From Tetrastigma voinierianum (taxonomy: Eukaryota; Streptophyta; Magnoliopsida; Vitales; Vitaceae), in the NCBI GenBank assembly GCA_016808115.1, contig JAEQBH010004115.1, forward strand, positions 248,001 to 312,000: a stretch of DNA of 64,000 nt, in the 5' to 3' direction. Numbering within the stretch: position 1 is the first letter of the stretch; the number at the start of each line of letters is the position of its first letter. The notes below the pieces were generated by a model. That model saw nothing but the letters and a program-made list of their open reading frames with translations, was not told where the DNA came from and did not search any database. The position numbers and the translations under genes are program-made. Of the stretch, positions 1 to 11,058 are shown in pieces.

Positions 1-172
1 TTTACAAAAATTAGATTGAGGATGTCATAACTCTAAATAACATCCTCCTTTTACTCATATCTTTTTTAATTGGCTTATCTAAATCATTACAAAAAAGAAA
101 GCTATATTTCCTCGTTTTCTGTGTAAACGAAATGAGAAAAGATTGAGTTTGTTTTTTAAAGAAAACTATGTG
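1..172. other. Left flank of element A, no gene seen
   Basis: AT-rich sequence with no recognisable coding content. Its last five bases, ATGTG (168-172), recur at 17189-17193 just past the 3' LTR of element A. These 172 bases were therefore probably continuous with the sequence from 17194 before A inserted. Confidence 0.6.
168..172. repeat. Target-site duplication of element A, left copy (ATGTG)
   Basis: ATGTG directly precedes the TGATGAG start of the 5' LTR. The identical ATGTG at 17189-17193 follows the CA end of the 3' LTR. Five bases is the usual Ty3/gypsy duplication length. Confidence 0.85.
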
Positions 173-373
173 TGATGAGTGTGAAACTCATCTAGTTTAA
201 AGTCCATTTTTTATGCATATTTAAGACCTTAATTTTCAATTTAATTTAAAATTATAGAATCTTCACCCGATTAGTGTTTTGAATGGATTAAGGGTAAAAG
301 AAGTAAAAAGAGCAAGAAAAGAAACTGATTTGGCCAAGGCAGGAAGTATAGAATGTCATGACAATCTCAATAT

Positions 374-839
374 TGTTGCGACAAAACTAAAGGCAATTAA
401 TAGAAAACGTGTCGCAACAATTGAAGCCTTGTCGCAACAAATATTGAGAAGAATCCTTGAAGAAGACAATTGAAAGTTGTCGCGACATTTCAAGAGTTGT
501 CGCGACATAGCGCAAAGGCATAAGGCAAAGAACATTGTCGCGACATTTCTAACTTTGTCGCGACAAATATGAGGAGAGTACCTGAGAAATCAACTAAAAG
601 TTTGTCGCGACAATGATAAGTTTGTCGCGACAATTATCAAGGTGAATGCCAAGCCACAGTGTCACGAAAATCTCACAACAACTCAGAAGAAATCCAGTGC
701 TTCAACATTGTCACAACAAATATAAACTATGTTGCGACAAATACTTCAAAGGAAAATTAGGAAGGCAACAACAACCATTGTCGCAAAGTTCCACAAATGT
801 AACCGAAGACAAACATGATGTCGAATGTCGACATTTCCA
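374..839 (+). promoter_or_regulatory. U3 array of paired TGTCGCGACA palindromes (element A)
   Basis: The 10-bp palindrome TGTCGCGACA or close variants start at 410/430, 478/498, 536/556 and 603/623. All four pairs are exactly 20 bp apart. A further pair at 709/730 is 21 bp apart, and a single site is at 374. Variants such as TGTCGCAACA, TGTTGCGACA and TGTCACAACA are single or double CpG transitions of the core. The array ends about 80 bp before the TATA box, so it occupies the enhancer position of the LTR. A role as a binding site for a dimeric factor is inference. Confidence 0.8.
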
Positions 840-917
840 GTGTCACTAATAGCAATAAGTGGGCTTGCATTGAAAGCTCACAAACGCCTAGAATTCCGAC
901 CCAACATTTAATGAGCC

Positions 918-926
918 TATAAATAG
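918..926 (+). promoter_or_regulatory. TATA box of element A 5' LTR
   Basis: TATAAATAG follows the palindrome array and is repeated at 15666-15674 in the 3' LTR. It is the best TATA candidate in the LTR and would place transcription start around 950. Confidence 0.75.
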
Positions 927-2445
927 AAAGAGATAGGGCACGAAAAGGGGGATCATTGAATACTAAATCAAAGGACGAGCACAGAGGGAGAAAGACTGAA
1001 GCTTTTGTACATTTTTGTTTCTTTTTTTTTTTTAATTTTAGTTTTTATTTTCTTCCTACATTTTTCATTTGTTAGAATCGTAGTAAATTGATCCGGAAAT
1101 GCAATATCAAGTTGGGATCTTTGTATATAAAGTTCCATTTTTGTTTGAACTTAAAGGGAAACTAGAAATATTTCTAGAAAACCTTTTTCTTCAGTTTTGA
1201 TTACAGTTTCAATGAATTTGTTTAATTAATTAGTCATTGTTATTTGTGATCCAGTTATGGAAAGGTAAGCTCCTTCTGGGAAGGGATTGGTGTTTTGATT
1301 ATCATTTTTGTAGTATTTAAATTTAAGTTAAGGGTTGAAGATTTGATTTATCTAATTGGTACTGTTCTTGTAATGATTTGTTCTAAGTATCAGTAGATTA
1401 TACCCAGAGAAAGGAGTTGTATCTCTGCTCTGATTTCCAAGGCCCCTCTAAGTGATACAAAGAAGGATGTTCTTAAGAGCAAAGAGCAATAGATTTTAGG
1501 GTACATTAAATTGATACTACTAGAACTAATAAACTCTAAGTATCACTTTGAGGAATCACAAGTGATGTTCTAACCTTTGACTTCAAGGTTCCATTCTGAG
1601 TGACAATAGAAGTGTGTTCCTAAGGCATAAGGACCACCTAATGGGTTATCAGTTTAATATTTAGAGGTTTCATCTCAATTTAAAATAATGTTTGTGTTCT
1701 GGTCAAATTGCTGATTGAGGTACCAATTACATTGAAGGAGGCTGGTGTTATTCTGTCTATGGGGATAGGTGGACTTCAGTCCTAAGAAATGGTTGATGAG
1801 TACTGGTTTAGGAAAGGCAACCAATTCTTAGAGAGAACCCAATTCTAAAAGTAGTTGTTTAGACACATTGACCTGGTGTAGGAACATGGAGATCTAAATG
1901 GTGAAATGTATAATGTTTGAAGGTATTTCAAGACTATACTACTATGCTCTTAGATAAATCCAAAATTCATACCCATAATTATGCTGTTTTTTAACAATAT
2001 GCAAATTGATGAACATAACACTAATCCCATTCCTAATGTTTATTAATTCCCAGTGAAACCTTTGATTCATTTGGATTTAGACATCTTTTCAACCAAAGAA
2101 AAAGAGACAAAAACAGTGTTATTTTAGTTATGTTAGTTAATCCGCTCATTAAAACAAAGGTTCAAATAGTGATGTTCTTGAGTAGTAGAGGTAATTGATC
2201 TTTAAATTTTCTCATCAATCCCCATGGGAATGATATCTGGAATTATAATCCACTTTATTAATTGTTGACTTGTGAACTTGCAGTAAAGCATACCAAATTG
2301 AAAGTATAAACATGATTAACGTAAAAAGAAGTAGAAAATATGGCATGCAATCAATCAAGTTTTTGGCATTGTTGTTAAGGATTCTAAACAAGTTTCCGTG
2401 GCAATGTATTAACAATTTGTCATACTGTCATCTAAAAACAAGTTT

Positions 2446-2460
2446 TGCACCATTGTCGTA
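2446..2460 (+). promoter_or_regulatory. Degenerate primer-binding site of element A
   Basis: TGCACCATTGTCGTA lies five bases past the LTR end. Element B has TGGCGCCGTTGTCGG at the same place after the same AGTTT linker. That sequence fits the 3' end of tRNA-Asp used by Athila-type elements, by family knowledge. In A it has several changes, mostly loss of CpG or GC pairs. Confidence 0.65.
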
Positions 2461-3296
2461 TTGAAGCAAGAAGTTTTTAGATCAATATTCCAAAAAAATG
2501 AAATTAAGTTTCATTGAACATTTTTACTTTTTAGCAATTTTTTAGAAAAATTGAAAAAATAGTTCTAACTAAAAGTATTAGACTCAGTTGCATATCTTTC
2601 TATTTTTCTAACTAAGCTAATGATCTCACTTTGATTTTAGTGTGCTATAATTTCAGGTACATATTACGTGCATAGAAGACCAAAAGTTGAATTATTGCCT
2701 CTTGACATTGAAATAGAGAAGACACTTAGAAAATTGAAATAAGTGAGAGCAGTTGAAGAAGCAGTCATGGCAGAGCACAAAGAAGGTAATCAAAATATTC
2801 TTATAATAGAAACACATAGACCTCAACAAAGGTAGAGAACCATGGAGGATTTTTGGAGACCAGTTATAAGAGAAGAATACTTAGCAATGAAGCAGCCACC
2901 AATTGAGACCAACAATTTTGAACTAAAACCTGCCTTAATCACTATGGTGGAGCAAAACCAAGCATGTGGCATCCAAGAGGATCCCAATGAGCACTTGGGC
3001 GTATTTGAGGAGCTTGGCAAATATCAGGAAGATGAATGGTGCTAACTCTGAAGGTGATCAAACCGCTGTTTCCATTTCCTAAGATATCGCAACTATCGCT
3101 CAATCCTACCTATGGTTAAGCCTAAACTAGGAAGAACTTGTGGAGGCATATCTAAGTAGATTTTTCTTCATGCTCTAACTTCTGAGAGGAGACGAGAGAT
3201 CATAGCATTCAAACAAAAGGAGGATGAGTCATTATACAATGCCTAGGAAAGGTATAAATAGTTGCTGAGGAGATGTCCCATGCATGGCATTGAGCA

Positions 3297-6068
3297 TGTA
3301 ATACCCGTAATTTTAATTGATGTGTTTTAAATTGAATTATTAAATTTAATTTTCCTAGGTATATATTTTATTAATCCTAAAGAGCTATTTGGGACATAAT
3401 ATGTTATTTGACCCTACAAAAAATTATCTAAATAATTGTCTTATGCATTATTAATTTTAATATATACATTTTATATTATCATGAGATGTGTTAATTAGAT
3501 AAAATGTCTTAATTAAGTATTAATTATGGGATTAGCCCTAATTAAGTGTAATTAGGGACTTAATTGTATGGTTTAAGCTTAAAGGGAGGGATTTAGCAAA
3601 TTTGGCAACTTTACCAAATTACCATCTCAAATTTCTCCCACCTTCTCTCTCTCCTCTTCGTCCCGACACTCACCCGCGCCACCCCACCGGCGCTGCTCAC
3701 CGATTCCTACCACCGATCATGCCGTCCGACACCGGGAAAAGATAGCCCCATTATCAAGAACCTTCACCACTCTCGATTCATCTAAAACCGCCTATTCGCC
3801 GGAAACCACCCGAATCCGCCTCCGCCCCTTTCTCTCTAACCGGTTTAAGCCCCATTTCGCGCCCCCGACCTCCTCACCACAGATCTGGTGAATCGAGCTC
3901 CCACCGAAAACCCGTGAACCAAATTCCACCGCCATTGACACCGCCCGTCGACTGGTGAACGAGTCACGAGTCAGGAACTTCGTGCTCCCAGATCCGCCTG
4001 CACCGGCCGGAAGCCCCCGGTGGCGCCATCGCGGTACGGCTGCCCCGAGCCAAGAGCCGCAGTGCCTTCAACCCAATTTCCGACGACTTTGGGGATTTTT
4101 CTACCACCGCCGGCCAAGCATGCGACTGAAGCGTGCCAGAACGTGACCGCTTCGCCCCGCCTGCGGTTCCGTAATTTTGCAATCGGTTTTCGTGATTCGA
4201 GTTTCAGAAAGAATCATACCTAAACGCTGCGGTGAATCCTAATTGTATAATTGTTCGATATTCGTATTTTAATTGTTCAGAAATGTTATTTTTAATATTG
4301 AAAATGCCTTATTTATTTAAATTACTCGTGTTCGTGTTTTGAAAAGATGTAACTTAAAATATATACGCCGGTTCGATGTTGTGTTTAATTTTATCCTGTG
4401 TAATTAGAACCGCGTTGATTTTTGATTAAACGTATTTTTACTTATATCCGAAGTTATTAATGTGTAAATATAATTATTTATCCGAAGCTATAAATTGTAT
4501 CAATTGTGTTTATCGTGATTTGTTGGCCTTTGTAGCTGATCGATCGAGCCGTGGATTTATCTCGTAGTCAGGCCCCATCGACATCGATAAATTGTGGATA
4601 TTAGGAGTGTATTTTTTTTCTCGGTGCTCCTAATTCGCTTTTACAGGAGTTAAGTCCAGCTTTTGTGGGAGTTCTCAATACAGAACATAAGTACGCTTCT
4701 ATGTCGCTTAGTCTCGTGAGTTTTCTCTCGGTCGAGTCTAGAGTATATTTAAATCTTAATCTTATTATCGATAACGCCTTTTCCATTCTAGATTGTCCGA
4801 TAGTCTCGCTCAGGATGTACTCGAGGTGCAGGAGCGATTCTCGAGATCCCATATTCTCGTGAGCTGATATCATATAGTTTATGACACATCATCTCCGCAT
4901 GCATTGCATAGCATTTATGGTATTAGGCTACACTCCATCATCACGACATGATTATTACTATTGGAATTGTATTTCATTATGGTAATAAATTATTTAGCTT
5001 GTTAAGGAAATATATCTCGCATATGAGACCGTTATGGGATGATGAATATGAGTGTGTATTGTTTGCGTGATATTGCCGCATTGTATTTGGAAATGTTTGT
5101 AACGGAACTACAGCAGACATACCACCTAACGGGTTACATCAGACCGCGCGCACCGTATTGACTGTGTTGAGGTTACAGGTTTATGGTTATGGACATGAGT
5201 TCCCCGGTCGAAGCTGCTTTCTCGGGATGCACGGAAAGTTAAGGTCCCCGGTCGAAAGCACCGGCACCGGGCTATGGATTATGATATGATAGTTACCGGA
5301 ATTAAGGACCCGGGTCGAAAGACATTTCTCGGCGCCAAATTATAGTTTATTGGTTTAAGTGTCGACTGGAGTTACGGACCCCGGTCGAAAGCATTTTCCT
5401 GGCGCCAGCCACATCGATTTGAGAGAGTCGATATCGGTAGTGTATCGAGCATGTGGTCCCGCTAGAGTTCTCGATTATTGTGATGATTATGTGATGATAT
5501 GAAACTCGATGTGTGTGTGCATGCATACATATGTGAGTGTATTGCTATATATAGTTCAATATGATATATATATTATATTGAAATTTATACGTATAACCTC
5601 GCTGCTGTAGAAGTGGTATAGATTATATGATATTAACTCTACGAGATCGACCGTCTCAATTTATTTTTCGTGCACGCTACCCTCCTTCCGTGACTCTCGA
5701 TAAATCAAATAATTCTCTTCCTTCACTGGGCTGTTACATGTACTATTATGATATTATTAATCCTTGTCTGCTTAATATAGGTGTCACCGCAAAGATTCGA
5801 ATGTTAGTATATTTTGCACTTATAATTCGTTTATTTTTCAGATGACGACGATAATGGGGATCGAGATTAATCTCTCCCTACGATGTTCCCCTTATTGATG
5901 TTTGGGTATCTGGAGCATATTATATAGGTATGTTGGATATATTGTCGTGTGATCGCAGGATAGCCTGCATTTAGTATTTCAGCTAGGTCATACGGGTTTC
6001 CTCGGCCTTACGCCTTCCCCATTCCTTACGCCGGCCGTGATCCCCGCATCATCGTGATGCAGCAGACA
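3297..6068. mobile_element. Putative solo LTR inserted in element A gag
   Basis: About 2.77 kb with no recognisable retrotransposon coding sequence separates two halves of the gag motif, LLRRCPMHGIEH and THMKIFYHAMN. It starts TGTAATACCCGTAATTTT, typical of chromovirus-type LTRs, and the last plausible end is AGACA at 6068. A GC-rich tract (3640-4220) and GC-rich repeats (5200-5400) differ sharply from surrounding gag. Flanks share only an imperfect direct repeat (GCATG at about 3294, ACATG at 6066), so the exact ends are uncertain by several bases. A solo LTR is the simplest reading; a truncated element is possible. Confidence 0.6.
5200..5400. repeat. Four CCCGGTCGAA repeats inside the gag insertion
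   Basis: CCCGGTCGAA or a one-base variant begins near 5203, 5247, 5310 and 5380. Three copies continue into GAAAGCA-like sequence, and the last two end near GGCGCCA. The units are imperfect, 44 to 70 bp apart, and CpG-rich in an AT-rich context. Confidence 0.6.
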
Positions 6069-6879
6069 TGACTCATATGAAAATTTTCTATCATGCCATG
6101 AACTACACTTCAAAGGGAATAGTGGATGTAGCCTCTGGAGGTGCATTCAGAAGAAAAAGTGCTGAATAAGTAACTTAATTGATTGAAGAACTAGCTAAGA
6201 GTAACTATGGAGCTCCATCTAAAGCTTCGTGGAGCAAAGAGTAAACTCGAGAGATCGTGAGGTATGTTGGAACTCCAACAAATGTCAAAATCATTGAAGC
6301 AAATTAGATGCAATCATGACCATAATGAATAATCAAGAAGAAGAAAATCATGCACGAAGTGAATTGTGGAAGGTGTTAAGCAAAAAAGTGTTGCTGATCT
6401 ATGACTTGCCCATGAAGGTCCATACCAGGTTGAGGAAGTTCAGTACTTGAATGGGAATAGGAGTTACAACTTCAAGCGCAACAACAACCTCCCAACCCAC
6501 ACACTTGCCTTGAGGAATCATGAAAACTTGACCTATAGAGGTGGAATGCAATAATGTCCAAGACCAGTTCAGACTTATCATCAGAACTATCCTCCACTTG
6601 GTTTCCAAGGGAAGAATCAAGGAATTCAAAAGAGTGAGAATCACTTACCCATTCTCAAAGATCAAGTAGTCAAATCGATAATCGCGATGCCAAGTTCTTG
6701 AATATGTTCAAGAAGTCGAGATCAACATTCCTTTGTCGAGGCATTAGCTCAAATGCCACATTATGCAAAGCTTATGAAAGATATAATCAACAAAAAAGAG
6801 GAAGTCGATGAAGGTGGAGTGGTGAATTTTATTTGCAAACCGTAGTGTCATTATTAGAAAGCTACCACACAAAAATGCA

Positions 6880-7260
6880 AGATTCCAGGCGCCATCATAC
6901 CCTCGCACTATTGGGAACCATGAATTTGGAAAAGCCTTGTGTGATTCTGGTGCTAGCATAAATCTAATGCCTTTGTCAGTAGTAAGAAGATTAAGTTTGG
7001 GGGAGTTAACTCCCACTACAATGTCTCTACAAATGACAAACATATCAATGGCTTAACCATAAGGAATTTTGGAAGATGTGCTTGTCAAGGTGGGAAAGTT
7101 CATTTTCCTAATGGACTTTGTTGTAATTGACATAGAAGAAGATAAGAAAATACCACTTTTTCTGGGTAGACCATTTTTAGCTACTAGAGCAGCCTTGATA
7201 GATGTCAAGAAGGGAGAGCTTACTTTAAGAGTTGGCACATAAGAAGTTCACTTGAACTTG
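6880..7260 (+). pseudogene. Aspartic protease domain of element A
   Basis: Begins near TIGNHEFGKALCDSGASINL; the catalytic DSGA is encoded at 6943-6954. It continues with MPLSVVRRLSLGEL, then EDVLVKVGKFIFLMDFVV and PLFLGRPFLATRAALID, the flap and C-terminal motifs of Athila-type retropepsins. The enzyme would cut the Gag-Pol polyprotein. A few stops, for example after MTNISMA near 7058, break the frame. Confidence 0.82.
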
Positions 7261-7573
7261 AATTAGAGTTTAAAGCAACATGACTTTGAGAAAGCCTTAC
7301 AGATGAGGGTCGATAATGTGTGGATCATCAATAAAGAGAAGAATGATAAATGTATGAATGAGAACTCACTTGATGAATACATATTCAATTCACTCTAAAA
7401 GGAAGATCTGGAAGAGTTGAAAGTAGAAGCTAAACTGATTGAAGCAGTGTAAAGCTTGAGTGAAGAGAAGAATGATGATTTAAGGAGTAGTGGAGTAAAA
7501 ATACTAGAGGAAGAAAAGAGCTCAAGGGCGATTTCAAGAGCGCTCCAAGCATCTAAAATATGCCCTCGCAAAG

Positions 7574-7600
<27 letters not shown>
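7574..7600 (+). repeat. 27-base poly(A) run between protease and RT
   Basis: An uninterrupted run of 27 A lies in the linker between protease and RT. It probably grew from a lysine-rich AAAAAG stretch by slippage, and would add about nine lysines or shift the frame. Its true length needs checking in reads. Confidence 0.85.
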
Positions 7601-7604
<4 letters not shown>

Positions 7605-7669
7605 AAACCTGATAATAGTATTATTCATCAGAGAAAGAGCAGGAAGTAGTGGAAATTCTCAAAAAGCAT

Positions 7670-8560
7670 AAGGAAGCAATAGCTTGGTCAGTGGAAGATG
7701 TAAAAGGGATCAACCCATCTATTTGCATGCACAAAATCCTCATGGAGGAGAATGCAAGGACTTCTATTGAACACTAAAGGAGATTAAATCCAGTAATGAA
7801 GAAAGTGGTGAGGAATGAGGTCCTCAAATGACTAAATGCTGGGTTTATATGTCATATCAGACAACCCTTAGGTGAGCCTAGTGCATGTGGTTCCCAAGAA
7901 GGGAGGAATGACAATGATCATAAATGAAAAAAATGAGCTGATACCTACAAGAATAGTGATAGGATAGAGAGTCTGCATAGATTACAAGAAGATGAATACT
8001 GCCACCAGAAAGGATCACTATCCTTTGCCATTCATTGACCAGTTCCTGGACAGATTGGCAGGACATCCCCATTATTGTTTCTTGGATGGCTATTTAGGCT
8101 ACAATCATTTAGCCATAGCACCTAAAGACCAAGAGAAGACTACATTCACATGTCCTTATGGCACCTTTGCTTTCAAAAGGATGTCATTTGGATTGTGCAA
8201 TGCTCCTGCTACTTTTTAAAGACGTATTATGTCCATCTTCTCAGACTTGGTAGAAGAAATTATGGAGATATTTATGGATGATTTCTCTGTATATGGTTCT
8301 AGCTTTGAAAATTACATGGAGAATTTGGCAGTTGTACTTCAAAAGTGCAATGACAAGAACCTAGCTCTAAACTGGGAGAAATTCCATTTTATGGTAACTA
8401 AAGAAATTGTATTGGGACATAAAAATTTTGTAGTAGGATTGGAAGTACACCAAGCCAAGGTTTCTATGATTAAAACTCTGATGCCACCAACCACAGTAAA
8501 GGGAATCATAAGTTTTTTTGGGGCATGCAAGATTTTATAGGAGATTCATCAAAGATTTCT
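7670..8560 (+). pseudogene. Reverse transcriptase of element A
   Basis: Order of motifs: AIAWSVEDVKGINPSICMHK, then LVHVVPKKGGMTMIINE, RVCIDYKKMNTATRKDHYPL, PFIDQFLDRLAGH, FLDGYLGYNHLAIAPKDQEK, MSFGLCNAPATF and the active site FMDDFSVYG at 8271-8297. The YxDD box is FMDD, normal for this clade. A TAA at 8217 breaks the frame just after PATF, and several upstream stops are present. The C-terminal part (NWEKFHFMVTKEIVLGHK) is intact to about 8540, where a frameshift follows. Confidence 0.9.
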
Positions 8561-8639
8561 CCAAAATATCAAGACCACTATGCAGATTGCTTGAGAAAGA
8601 TGCAAGGTTTGAATTTGATGAAGCATGTCGTTCTGCATT

Positions 8640-9050
8640 TGAAGAGATCAAAGCTAGATTGTCATAGCTCCCATTATGGCAACACCAGACTGGAGTAAGG
8701 AATTTGAAATTATGTGTGATGTTAATGATTATGACATGGGAGCAGTTTTGGGGCAAAAAACGGAAAAGATTTTCAGAGCTATATATTATGCTAGCAAAGC
8801 TCCAATGAGGCTCAAGAGAAAACTACTCAACTATGTTAAATGCTAGCAATGGTCTTTACCTGTGAGAAGTTCATACCATATGTACTGCGATCTCATGTCA
8901 TAAGATTACTACGTATCATGCAAAGAATATATCTGGTGGCAAAGAAGGATACCAAACCAAGACTAATAAGATGGGCCTTATTGTTGCAAGAATTTGACTT
9001 AGAGATCACACAAAAGCAGAAGTATGTTCCGTGATAGTTGATTACTATCT
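8640..9050 (+). pseudogene. RNase H domain of element A
   Basis: Connection to RT through KDFSKISRPL-like sequence near 8550. KEFEIMCDVNDYDMGAVLGQ around 8700-8757 corresponds to the family's first catalytic Asp segment. It continues with RAIYYASKAPM and, after frameshifts, VAKKDTKPRLIRWALLLQEF at 8937-8996. It would degrade the RNA strand of the RNA-DNA hybrid. Frameshifts near 8840 and 8930 break it. Confidence 0.78.
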
Positions 9051-9179
9051 AAAAAACAGAGAAGTTTCCATCAAGATGAAAGAGATATTGGAAATTGGAA
9101 GAAACTTCCCTAATGAACAACTTTTCAAGTAATGTCAAGTACCTCGTATGTCGACATAGTGAATCATTTAGCTTCGAGG

Positions 9180-10260
9180 AATAATGCCAATTAGAATCTC
9201 TGAGAACAGATGCCATATTCTATATATGGATGGCCCATTGCTATTTATAAGAGGGGCATATCATATTATTAAGAGATGTGTACCTGAGACTGAGTAAGCT
9301 AAAATCTTAGACAAGTGTCATGCATCACAATATGGAGGTCACTTTGCAGGGGATAGAACAACCTAGAAGATTCTCCAATCAGGAGTCTATTGGCCAACAT
9401 TATTTAGAGACAGTTCTGAATGGGTTAGACATTATGACAAATGTTAGAGAATGGGCAATATAAACAGAAGAAATGAGATGCCTCTGTAAGGAATCCTAAT
9501 AGTGCAAATTTTTTATGTATGGGCATAGACTTCATGGGACCTTTCCCACCATCATTTGGAAATCTATACATTTTCCTTGCTGTAGATTATGTATCCAAAT
9601 TGGTTGAAGCTATTGCTTGTCCTAGAAATGATGCCAACACAGTTGTGGGGTTTGTTCAAAGAAACATACTGAATAGATATAGAGCCTTAAGGACCATCAT
9701 CAGTAATGAGGGAAGCCATTTTTCTAACAAACTATTTGCAAAACTCTTGAGCATATATGGAGCAAGACATGCTATGGGTCTGACTTACCACCCTCAATCA
9801 AATGGGCAAGCTAAGATATCCAATATGGAGATAAAGAATATACTTAAGAAGACAATGAAGACAAGCAGAAAGGATTGGTCAATAAAGCTAGATGATGCAT
9901 TAGGCTCATGGTGACTGTTTACAAGTCTCCTATTGGGATGTCCCACAGGATTGTGTTTGAAAGGCCTGTCATCTCCTCTTGAACTGAATATAAGGCTATG
10001 GGCAATTAAGAAGCTAAATTTTCATTGCCAAGTCATATGAAAAAATACTCTTCGATGAATGAATGGAAGCGAACTCGAAATGAAGCTTATGACAGTGCCA
10101 GAATCTACAAGGACAAGACTAAGAAGTGGCCTAATCAAAGAATTCTAAGGAAAGAGTTCAAGGTAGGAGAACTAGTCCTACTATACAACTCAAGGCTCAA
10201 CTTTTTCCAAGGAAGCTTAAATCAAGATGAGTGGTCTCTTTCGTAAAGTCACGCGCCACA
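9180..10260 (+). pseudogene. Integrase of element A, catalytic residues lost
   Basis: The zinc-binding N-terminus is seen as CHASQYGGHFAGDRTT and HYDKC near 9310-9440; the last Cys of the HHCC motif is replaced by a stop. The core starts GIDFMGPFPPSFGN (9522) and runs through LAVDYVSKLVEAIACPRNDA. The usual second Asp (IISD) is Asn, in IISNEGSHF at 9705-9707. The usual Glu (GQAE) is Lys, in NGQAKISN at 9813-9815. Two of three catalytic residues are therefore gone. The C-terminal part is broken by frameshifts after 9914 but KEFKVGELVLLYNSRL remains at 10156. Confidence 0.88.
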
Positions 10261-10435
10261 CCATTCGAGCACTACATTGAAACAGTCAGAAATGAATTTA
10301 AAGTGAATGGTGAAAGGCTGAACACTTTTTATTGCAGGAATTGAATTTAAGAATAGTCTGAGATTTTAATGTTTGAAGAATTTTGCTGAAAAGAGTGCAT
10401 ACTGCAGTAATGTCTAGCTAAAGACATAAAATTGA

Positions 10436-10470
10436 GCAGCTTCTTAGGAGGCAACCCAAGCAAATTTTTA
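10436..10470 (+). other. Conserved post-pol block of Athila-like elements
   Basis: The core TTAGGAGGCAACCCAA follows the integrase end. The same block is found on the opposite strand at 61388-61412, after integrase of element D. It is non-coding as far as I can see and recurs in this family by my recollection. Its function is unknown to me. Confidence 0.7.
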
Positions 10471-11058
10471 TTTTCCATTGATAGTTTGATTTTAATTAAT
10501 TTAGTGTGTTTGAAGTTTTGATTTTGAGTTTGATTTTTATGTTAGTTGATTTTTATTGTTTTTCAGGACAAGAAAGCTGAGTATTAAGTTGGAGATATTA
10601 TAAATGAGCAGTTTTGAGCAATTAGTGAAATTCAGCTAATTGAAAAGAAAAGGCTTGCTCTATAATTATGTGAGAAGTTTCCAATCAGCTTTCTTAGTAG
10701 TTAATTTCTTTATCTTTATAATTGAATGTTTTGCTGGAATGAAAAAATTGAATTGCACTGTCCATGCTTGAATTGAAATGCTTAGTTCATGATAAATTTG
10801 TGTTCAAGAGCATGATTTGTTGTGATCTGGAATGATGTGTGTTGCCGCGTGTGTGAAAAAATGAGAAAATGGTGCGACAATCTTGGGCATTTAAATTGTG
10901 ATCTAGGTTTATTTTTTCGTGACATATTCTTTAATTGTATACAAAGTTGTTGTCTAGCTTCACTATATAACAACATCATTTAAAATGTAGACAGAATTGT
11001 TTGAGTATGATAATGTTTTAAACCTCAAGGCCTAAAATTTGGTTATGATAATAATTTG
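10471..11058. other. Non-coding stretch between pol and the third ORF
   Basis: About 590 bp of AT-rich sequence. I see no gene in it. Confidence 0.6.

Larger units (their letters stand above)
173..2440 (+). repeat. 5' LTR of element A
   Basis: Matches 14921-17188 along its length with scattered substitutions and small indels; both copies come to 2268 bp. It starts TGATGAGTGTGAAACTCATC, which contains a terminal hairpin (GATGAGT...ACTCATC), and ends TAAAAACA. Its layout is a palindrome array (374-839), a TATA box (918-926), a T-rich stretch near 1020 and a long downstream part. The sequence AGTTTTG after position 2440 leads into the primer-binding region. Confidence 0.9.
2767..6870 (+). pseudogene. 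gag of element A, interrupted and broken
   Basis: The likely start is ATG 2767 (MAEHKEG...). An in-frame TAG at about 2833 comes just before RTMEDFWRPVIREEY. Family landmarks follow in order: FELKPALITMV, a proline-to-histidine motif DPNEHLG, then a decayed stretch ending LLRRCPMHGIEH at 3290. There the frame is cut by a 2.8-kb insertion, and resumes with THMKIFYHAMNY from 6069. The C-terminal part (EINIPFVEALAQMPHYAKL... around 6720-6780) leads into protease. Gag would form the virus-like particle. Stops and frameshifts are spread throughout, so no functional protein is expected. Confidence 0.8.

Noticed and set aside
3955..4223. Three overlapping GC-rich ORFs, possibly a proline-rich gene
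   Set aside because: They lie in the GC-rich leader-like part of the LTR insertion, in three frames and both strands, with no family features.
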